DNA of 64,000 nucleotides, taken from positions 211,371,553 through 211,435,552 of the forward strand of contig CM048552.1 of assembly GCA_026413225.1 (NCBI GenBank), given 5' to 3'. Position 1 is the first letter of the stretch, and every line of letters starts with the position of its first letter. The position numbers and the translations under genes were made by a program. Positions 25,939 to 38,810 of the stretch are shown piece by piece. Source of the stretch: Otis tarda (lineage: Eukaryota > Chordata > Aves > Otidiformes > Otididae). Under the pieces are notes generated by a model. The model saw nothing but the letters and a program-made list of their open reading frames with translations, was not told the origin of the DNA and searched no databases.

Positions 25939-26007
25939 GTTAGAGTTGGAAGGGACCTTCAAAGGTCATCTAGTCCAACCCCCCTGCAAGAGCAGGGACA
26001 TCCCTGA

Positions 26008-26805
26008 CTAGATCAGGTTGCTCAGAGCCTCATCCAGCCTGGCCTTGAACACTTCCAGGGATGGGGCATCCACCACCTCTCTGGGCAACCTGTTCCAGTG
26101 CTCTACAACTCTCATTGTAAAAAATTTTTTTCTAATATCTAATCTAAACCTACCTCCTTCTAATTTAAACCCATTACCCCTTGTCCTATCACAACAGGCC
26201 CTACTGAACAGTTTCTCCCCATCTTTCCTGTAGGCCCCCTTGAGGTATTGGAAGACCGCTATCAGGTCTCCCCGGAGCCTCCTCTTCTCCAGGCTGAACA
26301 GCCCCAACTCTCTCAGCCTGTCCTCATAGGAGAGGTGCTCCAGCCCTCTGATCATCTTGGTGGCCCTCCTCTGGACCCTTTCCAACTGGTCCATGTCCTT
26401 CTTGTGTTGGGGGCTCCAGAACTGGACGCAGTACTCCAGGTGGGGTCTCACCAGGGCAGAGTAGAGGGGCAGAATCACCTCCCTCGACCTGCTGGCCACG
26501 GTCCTCTTGATGCAGCCCAGGATGCGGTTGGCCTTCTGGGCCGCAAGGGCGCATTGCCCGCTCATGTTGAGCTTCTCGTCCACCAGCACTCCCAAGTCTT
26601 TCTCCTCAGGGCTGCTCTCAATCCATTCTCCGCCCAGCCTGCATTTGTGCCTGGGATTGCCACGACCCAGGTGCAGGACCTTGCACTTGGCCTGGTTGAA
26701 CTTCATGAGGTTGGCACGGGCCCACCTCTCCAGCCTGTCAAGGTCCCTCTGGATGGCATCCCTCCCTTCCAGCGTGTCGACGGCACCACACAGCTTGGTG
26801 TCATT
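26008..26805 (-). pseudogene. CR1 ORF2 C-terminal fragment (pol), open but truncated
   Basis: This is the C-terminal part of the CR1 reverse transcriptase protein, open for about 265 codons on the minus strand and ending at a natural stop after the LDEALSNLI block. The visible order is [118 protein letters not shown], then [15 protein letters not shown]. The endonuclease and most of the RT palm are missing because of 5' truncation, so it cannot support retrotransposition. An internal ATG at 26706 gives 232 codons, but no promoter is expected. Confidence 0.93.
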
Positions 26806-26806
26806 G

Positions 26807-28339
26807 TGGAATCATGAACACCTTATATGCTCAATGTGAAGAGACATTTCTTCTAATATCAGTTTAAGCATTCTCACACACTCCCTAAAGCAGGAGTAAG
26901 CAGTTATTTAGATGATTTATACATACATTTCCACGTTTTTGAAATAATGTGATTTAGCTTTAATTTTGGACACCAAAATTCAGAATTTTCTTTAAGCCAA
27001 ACCCATAAAGATATTTAGGTTTCCAGTTCCATCTGAAGGACTTGAAATCCTAGTTCCAGAGAGGGCTCTGTAGTCCCTTCAATGCAAGAAAAGAAATTGT
27101 GGGTTGTAGATCATGCACAAGTGACAGAAGCCGTGGGCTGAAAGCGCTCCACTGCAGGAAATTAGAGCTAATAATGCTCAAGGCTCCTCTATTCACTGTA
27201 GAAGTTGGACTGGATTGTTAGGGAGGAACTAATGCACACTGTGCCTGTTGTACCTCTGCTTCATATATCTACAGCCAATAGCAAAGAAATACAAATATGA
27301 TGGGATGGGAATCTCCTGAGGACTGGAGCTGGATGACCCGAATACTTGGAGAACATTCAGAGTTTGCTAATAAATCCATGATGTCCACATACTCCTCACC
27401 TGGACAGTAATAGTCCGTGGTTCCCATCAGTCTTAGTCATAATTTATTTGTTTCTTATTTCCTTGAGTGTGATAGAAAGATCTCCTGAGACCTGAGACTG
27501 CTGTTGTCAAAAGGAACCACAAAAGATGTGGCAAGAACATGGTCAAATACATTGATAGAGAAAATAATTATAGCAGATATTCAGCACAGAAACCCATAAG
27601 TAATAAATTCAACCTAAAATATCACTTATAATGCAGACTCTTTGTGGGAACACCAGCTACAGAAGGCAAAGCAGCCCTTTCTACTGGTGTGAGCGTATGA
27701 TGTAGCATAGTCCTTTTTTTCATGTGTTCACTAAACATATCAGCCCATTTAGCTCTACACAAACACTCTGTTTATTCATTCCTTTGAAGATTCCGCAGCA
27801 CATTCAGCTCTAACATGTGTTTGAAACCTGATGAAAGTATAACACATTCTTGATAGAAATAAAAGCATGATTAAAGAGGTAGTGCAGTAACTGTCAGTCA
27901 TATTTTGTAAAGTCATTATCCTGTTGCAGACCTCTGTTTAAAAGACCTATCTCTTTACTAAAATATACATACTTATTATTGTTGAAAAAAAAAAAGGGGT
28001 TGTTTTCTCTTCTGACTCTATTTTGTGTGTGTGCGTGTGCGCATACACACTGGTATGTCTGTCTCTGTACTGACTTTCCTTCTTCAAAATGTAGTAAACT
28101 TACTAGCTATATGTCATTTACAGAGTGTTGTCATTTTGAGCAACTATTTGTGGAAGTTTGAAATTTGTATGAGATTGATTGATATGTAAAATATTATTTC
28201 TTTCTCAGAGTAATGCAGATGCATAAATTCAGTATTCTAGACACATTTTCTGCTATGGAAAGTGCATAAGAGCCTTTCTGCCCCAACTTTGGATGATATT
28301 GCTGGTAGAATCTAAGATGGTTTGAACAGCAACAGAAGC
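26807..28339. other. Unannotated non-coding DNA
   Basis: No recognisable gene. A short TG-rich microsatellite lies at 28024-28050. Confidence 0.5.
28024..28050. repeat. (TG)n / (CA)n microsatellite
   Basis: Alternating TG with some CG steps, ending in ACACAC. The sequence is able to fold back on itself. Confidence 0.85.
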
Positions 28340-28769
28340 TTGGGCTTGAGCACCTCTCCTATGAGGCCAGGCTGAGAGAGCTGGGGCTGTTCAGCCTGGA
28401 GAAGAGGAGGCTCCGGGGAGACCTGAGAGCGGCCTCCCAGTGCCCAAAGGGGGCTGCAGGAAAGGTGGGGAAAGACTCTTCAGCAGGGCCTGGTGTGACA
28501 GGACAAGGGGTAATAATTTCAAAATAGAGGGAGGTAGATTCAGACTAGATATAAGGAATAATTTTTTTACGCTGAGGGTGGTGGAACACTGGAACAGGTT
28601 GTCAGGGAGGTAGTGGATGCCCCATCCCTGGAAACATTCAAGGCCAGGTTGGACAGGGCTCTGAGCAACCTGATCTGGTTGGAGATGTCCCTGCTCCTTG
28701 CAGGGGGGACTGGACTAGATGGCCTTTAAAGGTCCCTTCCAACTCAAACTATCCTGTGATTCTATGACC
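28340..28769 (+). mobile_element. CR1 LINE 3' fragment
   Basis: A 5'-truncated CR1 starting at the GLEHLSYE block ('gagcacctctcctatgagg'). It runs through [19 protein letters not shown], a decayed DRTRGNNFK region near 28495, DIRNNFFT near 28545 and the FKARLDRALSNLI block near 28640. The 3' UTR ends near 28768 with a single degenerate octamer ('gtgattctatgac'). Small deletions (for example 'aggttgtcagggagg', lacking part of the RLPREV block) break the frame. Confidence 0.93.
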
Positions 28770-31639
28770 TATTTTATCTAAGAAGTTTGAGCAGTTTGTG
28801 AAAGGAATTGTGCAGCAGCCTGATAGAGCAGAAAAAAAAAAAAAAAGAATTTTATAATCCAGTCCCATATCTTATACTTTTGAGGAAAACAGATCAAATA
28901 TTTCACTGAAGATAATGTTACTCTTAACACTTCACTGAAGAGTTTGTCATCCTTCTCATAAGATAGCCTGTCAGTTGATCTAAGGAATGGACCATTCTCT
29001 GAACTCATATGATAATTCTTACGAGATAAATATATTTAGAAAGATTTTAGCAGTACAGTCATCAATGCTGCTTTACCATCCGCAGGGTCTCTTATAGTCC
29101 TGAGCTCTTGGTATGATTTTGGGATCCATCAGAGGGATCATTGTTGTTGTTGACTCCCCTTCCCAGGGTTGTGGGCTCCTTTTCCTACCCCTGATGCATT
29201 GTGATGCAGCTCATCACACAACAGAGGAAAGGGAGGAGGTGGAGAAGGGAACTGGAGGAAAGGCTAGAATATTTTTCATTAAAATGACAGGTCTATACCT
29301 TTGATCGGAGCTAAGAAAAGTCCTAACTATCCCATATCTGCACTGAAAGAGATCTTTATGTAAGAGTTTATTGGCATATATCAGTGGACAGTCACTCAGG
29401 CAGCAAAGCTCTATTAGATCACTTTGTTAATCTCTTTGATAATGCAGCATTGTTCCCTGATGTACATTTATTCACCTTTTGTTCAGTCTGCTTTTAAATG
29501 TCAAGAAATGGGGCTTATATTATTCCCCTTTGGAGATTACTCTACAGATTAATAGGTCTCACTCTCTTTATTCCTCTTTTCCCACTTCTCTCAACACTCA
29601 GCCATTATTTTCCATTTCTCAATTTTATTCCGTAACTCATAGCCATACCCATTATTGCACTAAATTAATTCTTACGCTTTTTTTAAGCTAAAACCTTTCA
29701 AATAGCTGTAGGCAATTATCATTTTTCTCTCCACATTTCTAGGCATGTTGCTATTCTCAAAAATAGTGAATAAAACAGGAATGGAAAGCAGCCGTTTGAT
29801 GACTATAGATCTTAGGTATTAGATTTTTTTTTTTAGGTTACAACATGTAAACTAGTGCTGCAAACAAGAGATCGCTTATGCAAAATGTGAGAAGAGAGAT
29901 AATGAATGGCTTATAAAGGTAATTTATATGGTAACAATATGAAAAATTGCATTTTGCACATCTTCTGCATAAAAACCATAGAAACCAGCTAATGCCTCTC
30001 AGCAAATGTGTCCTGACTTAATCTGCACACATTGCCTCAAATGAAGACTTCCTGAACTTTTGCCTCCCCTTCTTACTACCTGGTAATTATAGCATTTAAA
30101 TTGCCTTGCTTCAAAATCTACAGATGTCACAAATTTCTTATTCCCCTGGAAATAAATTAAAATCATTCAGTCTTAGTAAGTAAAATTAAAAAGTGAGCAA
30201 CTAGAGAAAACCACTGCTATTTTCCCTAAAATGTAGGCAGTTTCTAAATACTCTGCAGACAGATTGCATTAGATCCTAACCTTCTTTTCTTTCAAATACA
30301 GAATGTGACGTATCAATGGGTAACATCAATGGGAGAGTATTTATTTTGGTTGCTTGGTGAGAATGAATCTACAATATGATATAATATAATATAGTATCTG
30401 ATAAGCAGACAATGCCTACTGCTGCCTTTTACAAATACTCTGTTATAAAAGGCCGTAGAGTTGGTTTTTTTTTCCTATAGAAATCCCTGATAACATTCAT
30501 GACCTCAGGTGCTGTAAACCATTAATAGGAATGACATATTCTATTCTTTTTTTTAGGGAATGAAGAGATCTTGACTTGTTTTCTTAACTGTCTTCTGTAG
30601 AAAGATGATCAGAAGAGCAAAAAAGCAGAATCAGACTGTTTGTCTAAATATACATTTATACACAAATATAGCTGTGTATGTGCTTGTGCATGCATACATA
30701 TACATATATATAATGCAATATAATATTCATTTTTGAAGTCTGATTCTGTTGATTGTATAGGCCAAATCAGCCTCCTCATTAAATCAATTTCAAAGGGAAA
30801 TGAATATATTTAAAGAGTGAGACATGTCTAGCATTTCTCTTGATGAGCTAAATCCATTCTAAGTATACTAAACTCATCAGAGTTACTGCGGAGATGCAGT
30901 CATCTCAGCATTTGCATAGGATTATGAATGTGTGGGGCAATTGTTAAGTATTGCTCCTATTAATTACACTCACTACTTTTTCCTTGCAAATGTTGGGATA
31001 CCAAGCTGTGCTCCAGCTCACAGAGATAACACTGCCACTGAGTTGGACTGGGTTTCTGTGGATCTGTGTGCAGAAATAGTGAAGTCATGTAAACAAAATG
31101 TATTTTTAGGAACTGAAAGAAGTTTTGAACACTAAGCTTTGAGGAAACTATATCCCAAGAACCATATTTGCTTCCTCCAAAATCCTTATTCAAGTCAGTA
31201 GGGAAGCAAGAGTCTTTGGTCCTTTACAGGCCTTTACTTCCTTTACCAACACGGTCAGAAAATGGTGAGGATTCTACATTGTACAGGAACCATATTATTG
31301 TGCTTGCAGTTTGGTGGAGAATAAGTGAAGCTCTTATTCTGTCAGCTATTACATGCTAGGCAGTAATGGATGTGAGATCTGCCAACATTTGTGCTTGAAT
31401 AAATGCTCCTGGAACAATCTGGTTTGGTTTCAGACATTTGGTCTTTGTATTTCTTTCCTGTAAAATTGCCTTTCAACCTGGGAAAATTGCACAGTCTCCT
31501 GAAACGGGGACAACACAACAACCATGACTAAGATATCATTTGCAGGAGTTTTGATGCCATTTAGGAGCAATGTGGCCTAACATTGGAAGGGAGGATTCAG
31601 TATCCAGCATAAGTAGTACTTTGTCCAGTATTGCAGAAA
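28770..31639. other. Unannotated AT-rich DNA
   Basis: About 2.9 kb with no gene recognised. It contains an A run near 28832-28846 and an alternating purine-pyrimidine stretch at 30676-30725. Confidence 0.5.
30676..30725. repeat. Alternating TG/CA/TA low-complexity tract
   Basis: A TGTG, CATGCATACATA and TATATA succession of alternating purine and pyrimidine bases. Confidence 0.75.
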
Positions 31640-31740
31640 ATAAGAAACAGTGTCTGCCTGCCTCCCATGATGAGCTTACAGTTCCAAGGTCAGAGATATG
31701 TCAGCGAGAGCAAGCAAAGCATAACACAAGCATTTTTTGT
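31640..31740 (+). repeat. Possible ancient dispersed repeat
   Basis: 'gtctgcctgcctcccatgat' followed by 'gagcttacagttccaaggt' (31672-31690) resembles an old amniote repeat containing 'ccccaaagagcttacagtctaa'. The same motif recurs at 59960-59977. The family is not named with confidence, and the strand is given relative to the motif. Confidence 0.4.
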
Positions 31741-32119
31741 CTAGATTAATGTACATGACTCCTATGTTTAAATGGTTTGAGTTAAAAACAAACCCAAACT
31801 GGAGACAATTTAGTTAATTGTTGATTTTATTTTTCTGGTGAAGATGCACTTAAAAGCATTTTAGTGCGTTTATTAGAGGAATACTTTTTATTGTGTTCCC
31901 CAGTTTGTACCTCCCACCACCCCCAACTTCCCCAGGCTAATTCATAACACAGTGGTGAATCTAAACAGGATCTACAGAGGGGGAGAAATAGATACTAAGT
32001 CCTAACCTTTAGTGAAAACGATGGCTGGGTATAGAAAGAAAACTTTGAAAACATAGTTACCAAAGAAAGGCTCTCCCACAGCATTTCCATTTAGGAACTA
32101 AGGAAATATAGGGTGAATG
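31741..32119. other. Unannotated non-coding DNA
   Basis: Nothing recognised in this stretch. Confidence 0.5.
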
Positions 32120-33165
32120 AACGGACTGTCAGGTGGGGGAAAAACTGGCTGGAACACCAAACTCAAAGAGTGATGATCAATGGCTCACCATCCAGCTGGT
32201 TGACAGTAATGATTAGAGCATCTCAAAGTCCAGCCCTGGGACCCATATTGTTCAACATCTTAATGAAAGATCTAGACAATGATAGACTGTACCTTCAACA
32301 AATTTGCAGGTAACAATAAACTTTGAGTGTGGCTTACAACAAATGGCAGAGCTTCCATCCAGAGTGACCTAGACAAACTTGAGGAATGATATAACCAAAC
32401 TATTACTAGATTCATCAAGAAAAAGTGGAAAGTTCTACACCTACGGCAGAATAATCCTAAGCATCAGCACAGGATGGAAAGAGTCTAGTAGAGCAACAGC
32501 CCTACCCAGAAGGATTTGGTGATTACAATGGTCTCCAAGATGGAATATGAACCACTGAGTATGCTCTCACCAGGAATTAGGTATATTGTATATTGGGCTA
32601 GTAAAAAGCATGGCCAGCAGATCAAAGTAAGCTATCTTTCTCTGCCTGTCACTGGTGAGATTCCACATTGATTAGTACTCAGTCCAACTCAAAACTAATG
32701 ATGTGGAGAATGGCTATGAAGTTCAGCACAGGTCAAAGGCACATGGTCGACCCACAGGTAGCAATTATGTGGACTTGTTTAGTCCAGAAAGTAAAGGCAA
32801 AGAGGTGACTCTAATACCAGCCAGGAACTACATGGAGGAGAGTTTCAGAGAAGATCAAGACAAACTCTTACTGGAAGTGAAAGATGGCAATGAGAAGCAA
32901 TGACCACACGCTGTGGCTTAAGAGGATCAGATCAGACATTAGTTTAAAAAAATAATAAAATCACAGGGAAGGTTGTACAGCACTGGAACAGATCACCCCT
33001 AGAAGCTGTGGAATCTCTATCCTTGGAGACCTTCAAGACTGTCCTAGACAAAGTCATGGGGTGAGCCACCACTAGTGAAGGGGACACTGGCACTGCTTCA
33101 AGCAGGAATGTGAATCAGAGAACTCCAGAAGTTTCCTCAGGACACCCTTTCTATGAACCTATTGA
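32120..33165 (+). mobile_element. Old, decayed CR1 LINE spanning RT to 3' end
   Basis: A long but strongly diverged CR1. Recognisable in order: 'aactggctggaacacc...actcaaagagtg' ([10 protein letters not shown]) near 32145; 'cagccctgggacccatattg' and 'ttcaacatctt' ([10 protein letters not shown]) near 32232-32263; an 'agtgacctagacaaactt' block (SDLDKL) near 32360; 'aagtggaaagttctacacct' (KCKVLHL) near 32425; 'gaggtgactctaataccag' near 32800; 'gatcagatcagacattag' near 32925; and 'cagcactggaacagatcacc' (HWNRS) near 32978. The 3' UTR remnant ends in 'tttctatgaacctattgaag' near 33150-33170. Many indels and stops are present. It is older than the octamer-tailed copies. Confidence 0.8.
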
Positions 33166-36100
33166 AGTCATGTTTCTCCAGTGAATATAGTGAATCTCAG
33201 CAGAAAAATTAGCCAAGTCAATAATTCCTTTTAAGCTGGAATTTTCCTGCTGTGAAATTAGATCCCTTCCATTGTTGATGCATATAAGTTATATCACATC
33301 TTTAGGTGAGGAAAAGAAAGCCAACCACAAAGCTTGTGTTAAAGATTTGGAAATCCTACCTGTGAGTATATTGGAACATAAACTACATCAGCTAAGGGGC
33401 AAATTGGAAATAAAAAGGACAAGGAAATTGTAGGGGCTTGATTAAGAAGAGAGTAGTATAGTGCTTGGAGAATAGGGTCATAAGCTCTTCAAAGAAAAAT
33501 AGCACACCTCTGACCTGTTCTAATTCCTTGAAAAAGTTAATAAAATAGTACATAAAGGTGACTCAATGGACATAACTTACTTTGATACTTCTTTATAAGG
33601 AACTCTCAGAGAGAATAAATCTCTGAGGTAAGGAGCATAGTCTTGCAGTGGATTAAAAATCACTTAAGTGAAATAAAATACAAGGAATGATTGTGAGGAG
33701 GATTCTTATGTTTCAGTCACTTTCATAGGTACCAGTCATGTAAGGGATGGAACGAGACTGAGAGAGAAACATTAGCCTATGACACTAAATTGTCTTTTAT
33801 TAGTAGAAAGTACCTATGGATGAAGAGAATCATATGATGCCCTTAGTAAATATAAATGTGTTAACACTCATCGTCTATAACGTGGTAGCCTCTAGTAGCC
33901 TTCAGTGTTGTTACCTTACTGAGTTAAACCCTATGCAATGTAGCCTAAATATAGCATTTTCTTGAAGTAGTTGTCTCCCAAAAAAGGAACGGCTTCATGG
34001 CAGTGGGTGAAACTCAACTTAGCACTAACAAACATGGTCAACATTCATTAAGGTTACTCCTGGGCTTTAAGCTGTTAGGGTTTTCATAAAGAAAATGAAC
34101 GTGATTCTTCATTGCTTGGATTGAATGTTTTTTAGTGACTGGGAACGATAAAAAATGGAATTCACTTGCTGCAACCATGATTTCACTGTATTTCACTACC
34201 ACTTCAGGTTGTCTATGTAAGACCAAGGCAGGAAGGCACAGTCTCAGAAACATCAGTATTATGTTTTGTGCAAGGTTATTGATCTTTGTGCTCAGTAGTT
34301 ACAGAAAAAAAATACTTATTCAAAATACTCAGGCCTTAAGAATAATACTGCTCAAACATTGTGTTTGGGGGCTGTTCAGGCAGGACTTATTTTGTCTGTT
34401 TTTACATGACACACATAAGTTTTCTCTCCACCTTTTCTATATGTCCATGGGTGTATAAACAAAGATGATTTAAGCCAATCTACTCAATGTCAGAGGACAT
34501 AATCCTGCTGACCCTAACAGGTGTCCAGTACGCAGCATGCAAAAATACATCAGTCACATCATCCAAAGTCACATCCTGTAAGACCCAGATGTGAAAAAGA
34601 GTCTTTTGCTCATCACTGAAAGACAGACAATGCATTTTCCAATATATATATATCCAAAGTTTTTTCACTTCAGAGCAATTTTATTTATTCAAATAGTGCT
34701 CATAAATAGAGTGAGAAGAAAATTCAAGTCTGTTTCTACTTCCCCCTGTTGTGTCACTGAATTGTATTTGAAAATGCTCCCCATTTCAGACATTTGTTTG
34801 ACTGGTGGTGGACAGTGGGAGGTTGGCCATAACTGTTGCACACTGGCAAAGGTCTTTCTGGAAGGGCATCAGGGAAGCGGTAGGACAGTTGTTAGACTTT
34901 GTCAAAATTACAACAAGCTGCATTTTGTGGCCCAGGTCTAAGCTGACAGAGTTGTCTATGTGTCTGACAGACGGCACAGAAATGAGTGTAGACAGTTCTC
35001 ATCCAAGATACTGTAGAGAGGAGAAAAGGGAGAGTAAATGATGAAATTTACTTTTAAGTTAATATTTTTATTTCATAACTTCAGATTTAATTATTCAGTG
35101 TAGAGGTAGTCCCATGTCGTAGTTAGCTTAAATGCATAAGTCCACGTGTCTCTTTTGTTGTTATTCGTAATTTCTAAAGATCAAGCACTTGTTTCTTCTG
35201 TGATCTTTTGCTTCTTGATTCCTGTCATCCCATACACAAGGAAGTATGTCACATTGAGCTTTGCTTTGACTTCAGCTGAACAGTGTTAGATACAGCTTAA
35301 TAAACAACCTGGTTCTATAGCTATTGGCTTCCTGGATAACTAGAGCAGCTACCTGCCAAGCAATTTTAAAATTTATTTACTGCTCTTTCCTGTTTAAGGT
35401 AGTCGCAAGACACATTCTCTATATCCTGTTTCTTGCATCTCTCCTCTTTTCCTCTTTTCCTTTATCATGTAAAGATTCAGAGGTTCAGCTGAACTTTAGA
35501 CAACTCTTATGCAAATGGAGTACTAATCCAGACTTCCTGCAGAGGTTAACTACTTTGCAAAGCTGATGAAAACTGATACCTACCTCAGAAAACTTCCATT
35601 TGCACTAGGATTCTTCCTCATTTCATTTTCTGGAGAGTTTTCCATTTGTATTTTGAAGGTACACTGCTGTGAAAATCTTGCTGTAAATTTGTACCTGCAC
35701 AAGCGTGATAAAGATGAGGGAAAATCTGTCAGTGTTTACCTGAAGCTTTTGATTTTTCCAGTGGTGGTACACATAACTTGTTCTATGGGGAAGCTGTCTA
35801 TCCAGAAAGAATAAAATGAAATCTTGCACTCCCAAGACCTCAGTTTGCATCAAAGACAGGGAAATGCCCATGCTGCACTATCAAGTGCTTTCCTCAATAT
35901 ATAATTAATATGGAAAAATAACATTAAATTATCCCAGTTTTGAAGAATCTTATTTTGAGACAACACAAGGAAGCAGGGCACTTTCCTGCTGTCAGTGACT
36001 GAGATGTCCAGTTGAACACAATTCGAATTATCTACACTTACTCATCTACTGATCTTGCCATTCACAAAACATTTTCAGGTATGCAGAGTTTTCCACTTCC

Positions 36101-37548
36101 CTTTCCTTAAAACTTCTCAGTCTATTCAAACAAACAAACAAACAAAATCTAATGTAGCATGTAACTGATAAATTTAAACCATCTTCTAAGGATAAGAGGA
36201 ATAGTTTAGGCCATCTCCTAAGTAAGGCTATGCAAAAAGGCAAGCAGAGGGTCAGATTCACCAATTTAAAAAGCTTAAAACTTGTATCAGCATGAATTTA
36301 TCTGAGTGTTCCTGCTTTCCTTCCAAATTTTTTTTTCTAATAAGAATCTTAAACATCAACAAAAATTATAGTTTAAATTGCAGGGACAGTTTAGACTAAG
36401 TGAATCAGCTGACTTTGGGAAGCAAATTTTACTTTTCATAGTTAGACTGATTAGTCATGTAGATGCTTATCCCTTTCTGCTGGAAAAAAAAAAAAAAATC
36501 TGTTCAGCTGACAGATATTTATTTATAATGTTAGCCGGAACAAGGTAGTTCTAGGTAACACTGTAAATTAGCTGTGTATTCTTTTTTCCTTTTTTTTTTC
36601 CCATATATAGTTTCTTTTCTGTTTTTTTTTTCCCTATAAAAATAAAATATGAAGGAAACATAGATGGCATATGTCTCAGCTGAGGAACATTCAAGGCTGG
36701 AGAGCTTCACTTTGTAGCATGAATAGTCTTACAAATATGTCAACATTCACTCACTGAAGAGGACAATTTTTATGTTAGTTGTAGTACAGTTGCAACAAAT
36801 CAGGAATTTAAAAAAGGTTTTCCTCTGGTTCACAATCAAGGAAACTTGCTGAAAAAAAAATGAACAACACTTTATAGCAAGGCACTGCTGCATGACACCT
36901 CTTTTCAGTGTAGGATGATAGAGCTGTTTCACAAGAGGCTTCCTGATTGACGTTTGAGTGGGTGCAACATAAAAAAAAGCCTTGCTTTTAACTTATGGGT
37001 TGCAGTGTTGTGACAGACTTTGGATGTCTTCACCTCAGAAAGCATGTGGGGAGGGAGGTAGCTTGTTATGTCTCTGGCCTGAAACTCGAGCCAAGATCCA
37101 ATTCTACTCTTTAACACAGCATTGCTATTACTTTCAAATCAGACCTTCCATGGGATTTAGGTGCATAATTTTTGTTTAGATTCATAGATCCTAGTGGAAG
37201 CAGATATTTTGACGATTCCTAGGTCTAACAATTGTTTTAATGCCTACAAACCTGACTACTGGCTCCAGCCAGGTGATTAGAAATGCCCTTGATATCTTCT
37301 GAAGTGAAATTCTGGAATTCAATGAAGTTTAGCAACTACCCAAAGTTACTCTGTAAGGAGTACTAGGACCATATATTTGTCTAAATATCTGAAGTTTACG
37401 CAGTACATCAGCTTTCTTCAGTCATTCTAAATTGATAGCACCAAGTTTTCTAGTGATTTTGACACAAGAACAAGAAACTTTTAGTAGCAGTCATTAGTGT
37501 CACTGTCATTGGTGTCAGAAGTAATAGTAGGGTGAGATCAAGAAGAGA
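33166..37548. other. Long stretch without recognised genes
   Basis: About 4.4 kb of AT-rich sequence. The frames 34591-34941 (+, 116 codons) and 34135-34458 (+, 107 codons) show no recognised domain and are probably chance. Homopolymer A and T runs occur near 36482-36496 and 36590-36630. Confidence 0.5.
36127..36146. repeat. (CAAA)n microsatellite
   Basis: Five consecutive CAAA units. Confidence 0.9.
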
Positions 37549-37735
37549 GTCATAGAATCATAGAATAGAATAGTTAGGATTGGAAGGAACCTTTAAAGCC
37601 CATCCAGTCCAACCCCCCTGCAAGAAGCAGGGACATCTCCAACCAGATCAGGTTGCTCAGAGCCTCATCCAACCTGTCCTTGAATGTTTCCAGGGATGGG
37701 GCATCAACCACCTCCCTCGGCAACAAGAGAAAGTG
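37549..37735 (-). mobile_element. CR1 LINE 3'-end fragment
   Basis: A minus-strand, extremely 5'-truncated CR1. The tail 'catagaatcatagaatagaa' is at 37551-37570, followed by the 3' UTR ('agtccaacccccctgcaa') and the C-terminal [13 protein letters not shown]-type block read upward. The truncation is in the LPREV block near 37725-37735. Confidence 0.92.
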
Positions 37736-38304
37736 TTTCTCATCTTTTTCATCATGGCTTAGCTAGTTTATTTCCAAAATAAATGTCAGGTCTTTACAGT
37801 CCAGAGCATTAATTTTAGGTTAGAGATAAAACTGAGATCAGTACTGCGGTGGGAAAAGAGGAATATCTTCTATCTCTACTGTTTAATCTGTACGACATTG
37901 CAATAAGGAATGCAATAGGTCAAATACGAGAACACAAGATGAAGCATAGCTTTGCATCCCAAAGACAGGAAATACTTGCCAGGAAAATGTCAGTCTTGAG
38001 TTTTGGTATCTGCTCTCAGAATAGCTTCTATGTTTTACCTTCAGGAGTCACTAGATTAAATGCAGAATTTGTATACTTAGCGTGTTGCTAAAAATGTCCT
38101 TACCACAATCCAGAAACTAAAAATGCCCTTGCCTCAAGCTGTATCTCTCTCATATCTGTATGGCTCACAATCAGCTATAAAACCTTATTATAGACATAAC
38201 GGAACATAGTAACTAGAGCCTGAAATCTCTAAGCCCCTCATCTGCCTGGCAGCCTGAAGTCAACTTTTCAAGATAGAGCGTGACCTTCATTCTCAATAGA
38301 CCTT

Positions 38305-38330
38305 CATCTTTACGTAGCATCTTTACATAG
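38305..38330. repeat. 13-bp tandem duplication
   Basis: catctttacgtag is followed directly by catctttacatag; the single difference is a CpG-type transition. Confidence 0.88.
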
Positions 38331-38793
38331 CAGTGCAGTGGCAATTGTTCACCATGATATTCACTACGGAGCAAGCACAGAAGAGAATATACAATGTATA
38401 CTGGAAAGGGTCTCCACTTGCATCACCATCCTGCCCATTTTATGGAACAGAGCACAAACAGTATGAACAACACTGCTAAAAATCAGTAAAGACCCAACAC
38501 CCACTGTTGTCACAATTTAAATAGCCACAGGGCAATCTGTTTCAAATTATCACATGACAGATCTTATAGTAAGTCTAAAATGTAGTGACCCATGGAAAGA
38601 GACTCAAGACAGCTTTAAGCAGGCTTCAGGGTAGCTGTGACAGCATGGAGCCTACTATGAGTAACCATCAGAGTCGTGGGACCTTGGGCAGATTTCCCAG
38701 CCCATGCTGTCCTGGAGTCCCACTGCTATGGTCTGGAAGGTAACGCTGATAGTTACTTGGGTTTATCTAGGCTTTCCAGGCTGCATCGCACTT

Positions 38794-38810
38794 AAAAAAA
38801 AAAAAAAAAA
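38794..38810. repeat. A17 homopolymer
   Basis: Seventeen A preceded by a moderately GC-rich stretch. No polyadenylation signal or flanking duplication is seen, so a retrogene origin is not supported. Confidence 0.85.

Larger units (their letters stand above)
25907..26806 (-). mobile_element. Young-looking CR1 LINE, 5'-truncated
   Basis: A minus-strand CR1 copy with a well preserved 3' half. The tail of about four ATAGAATC octamers is at 25907-25938, followed by the 3' UTR with the 'ctagtccaacccccctgcaa' block, then the ORF2 C-terminus without a stop or frameshift from 26008 up to the 5' break at about 26806. The 5' end lies just at the reverse-transcriptase motif C region (read as N-D-T-K-L-C). 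The absence of disabling changes over about 265 codons suggests a recent insertion compared with the other copies here. Confidence 0.96.

Noticed and set aside
26248-26817. A 189-codon plus-strand open frame
   Set aside because: Antisense shadow of the minus-strand CR1 ORF2, which reads clearly as CR1 protein.
34591-34941. 116-codon frame
   Set aside because: No family recognised and an antisense frame overlaps it; probably chance.
38640-38810. Processed retrogene ending in an A17 tail
   Set aside because: No upstream polyadenylation signal, no target duplication and no coding similarity. Poly(A)-tailed retrogenes are rare in birds because CR1 does not use poly(A).
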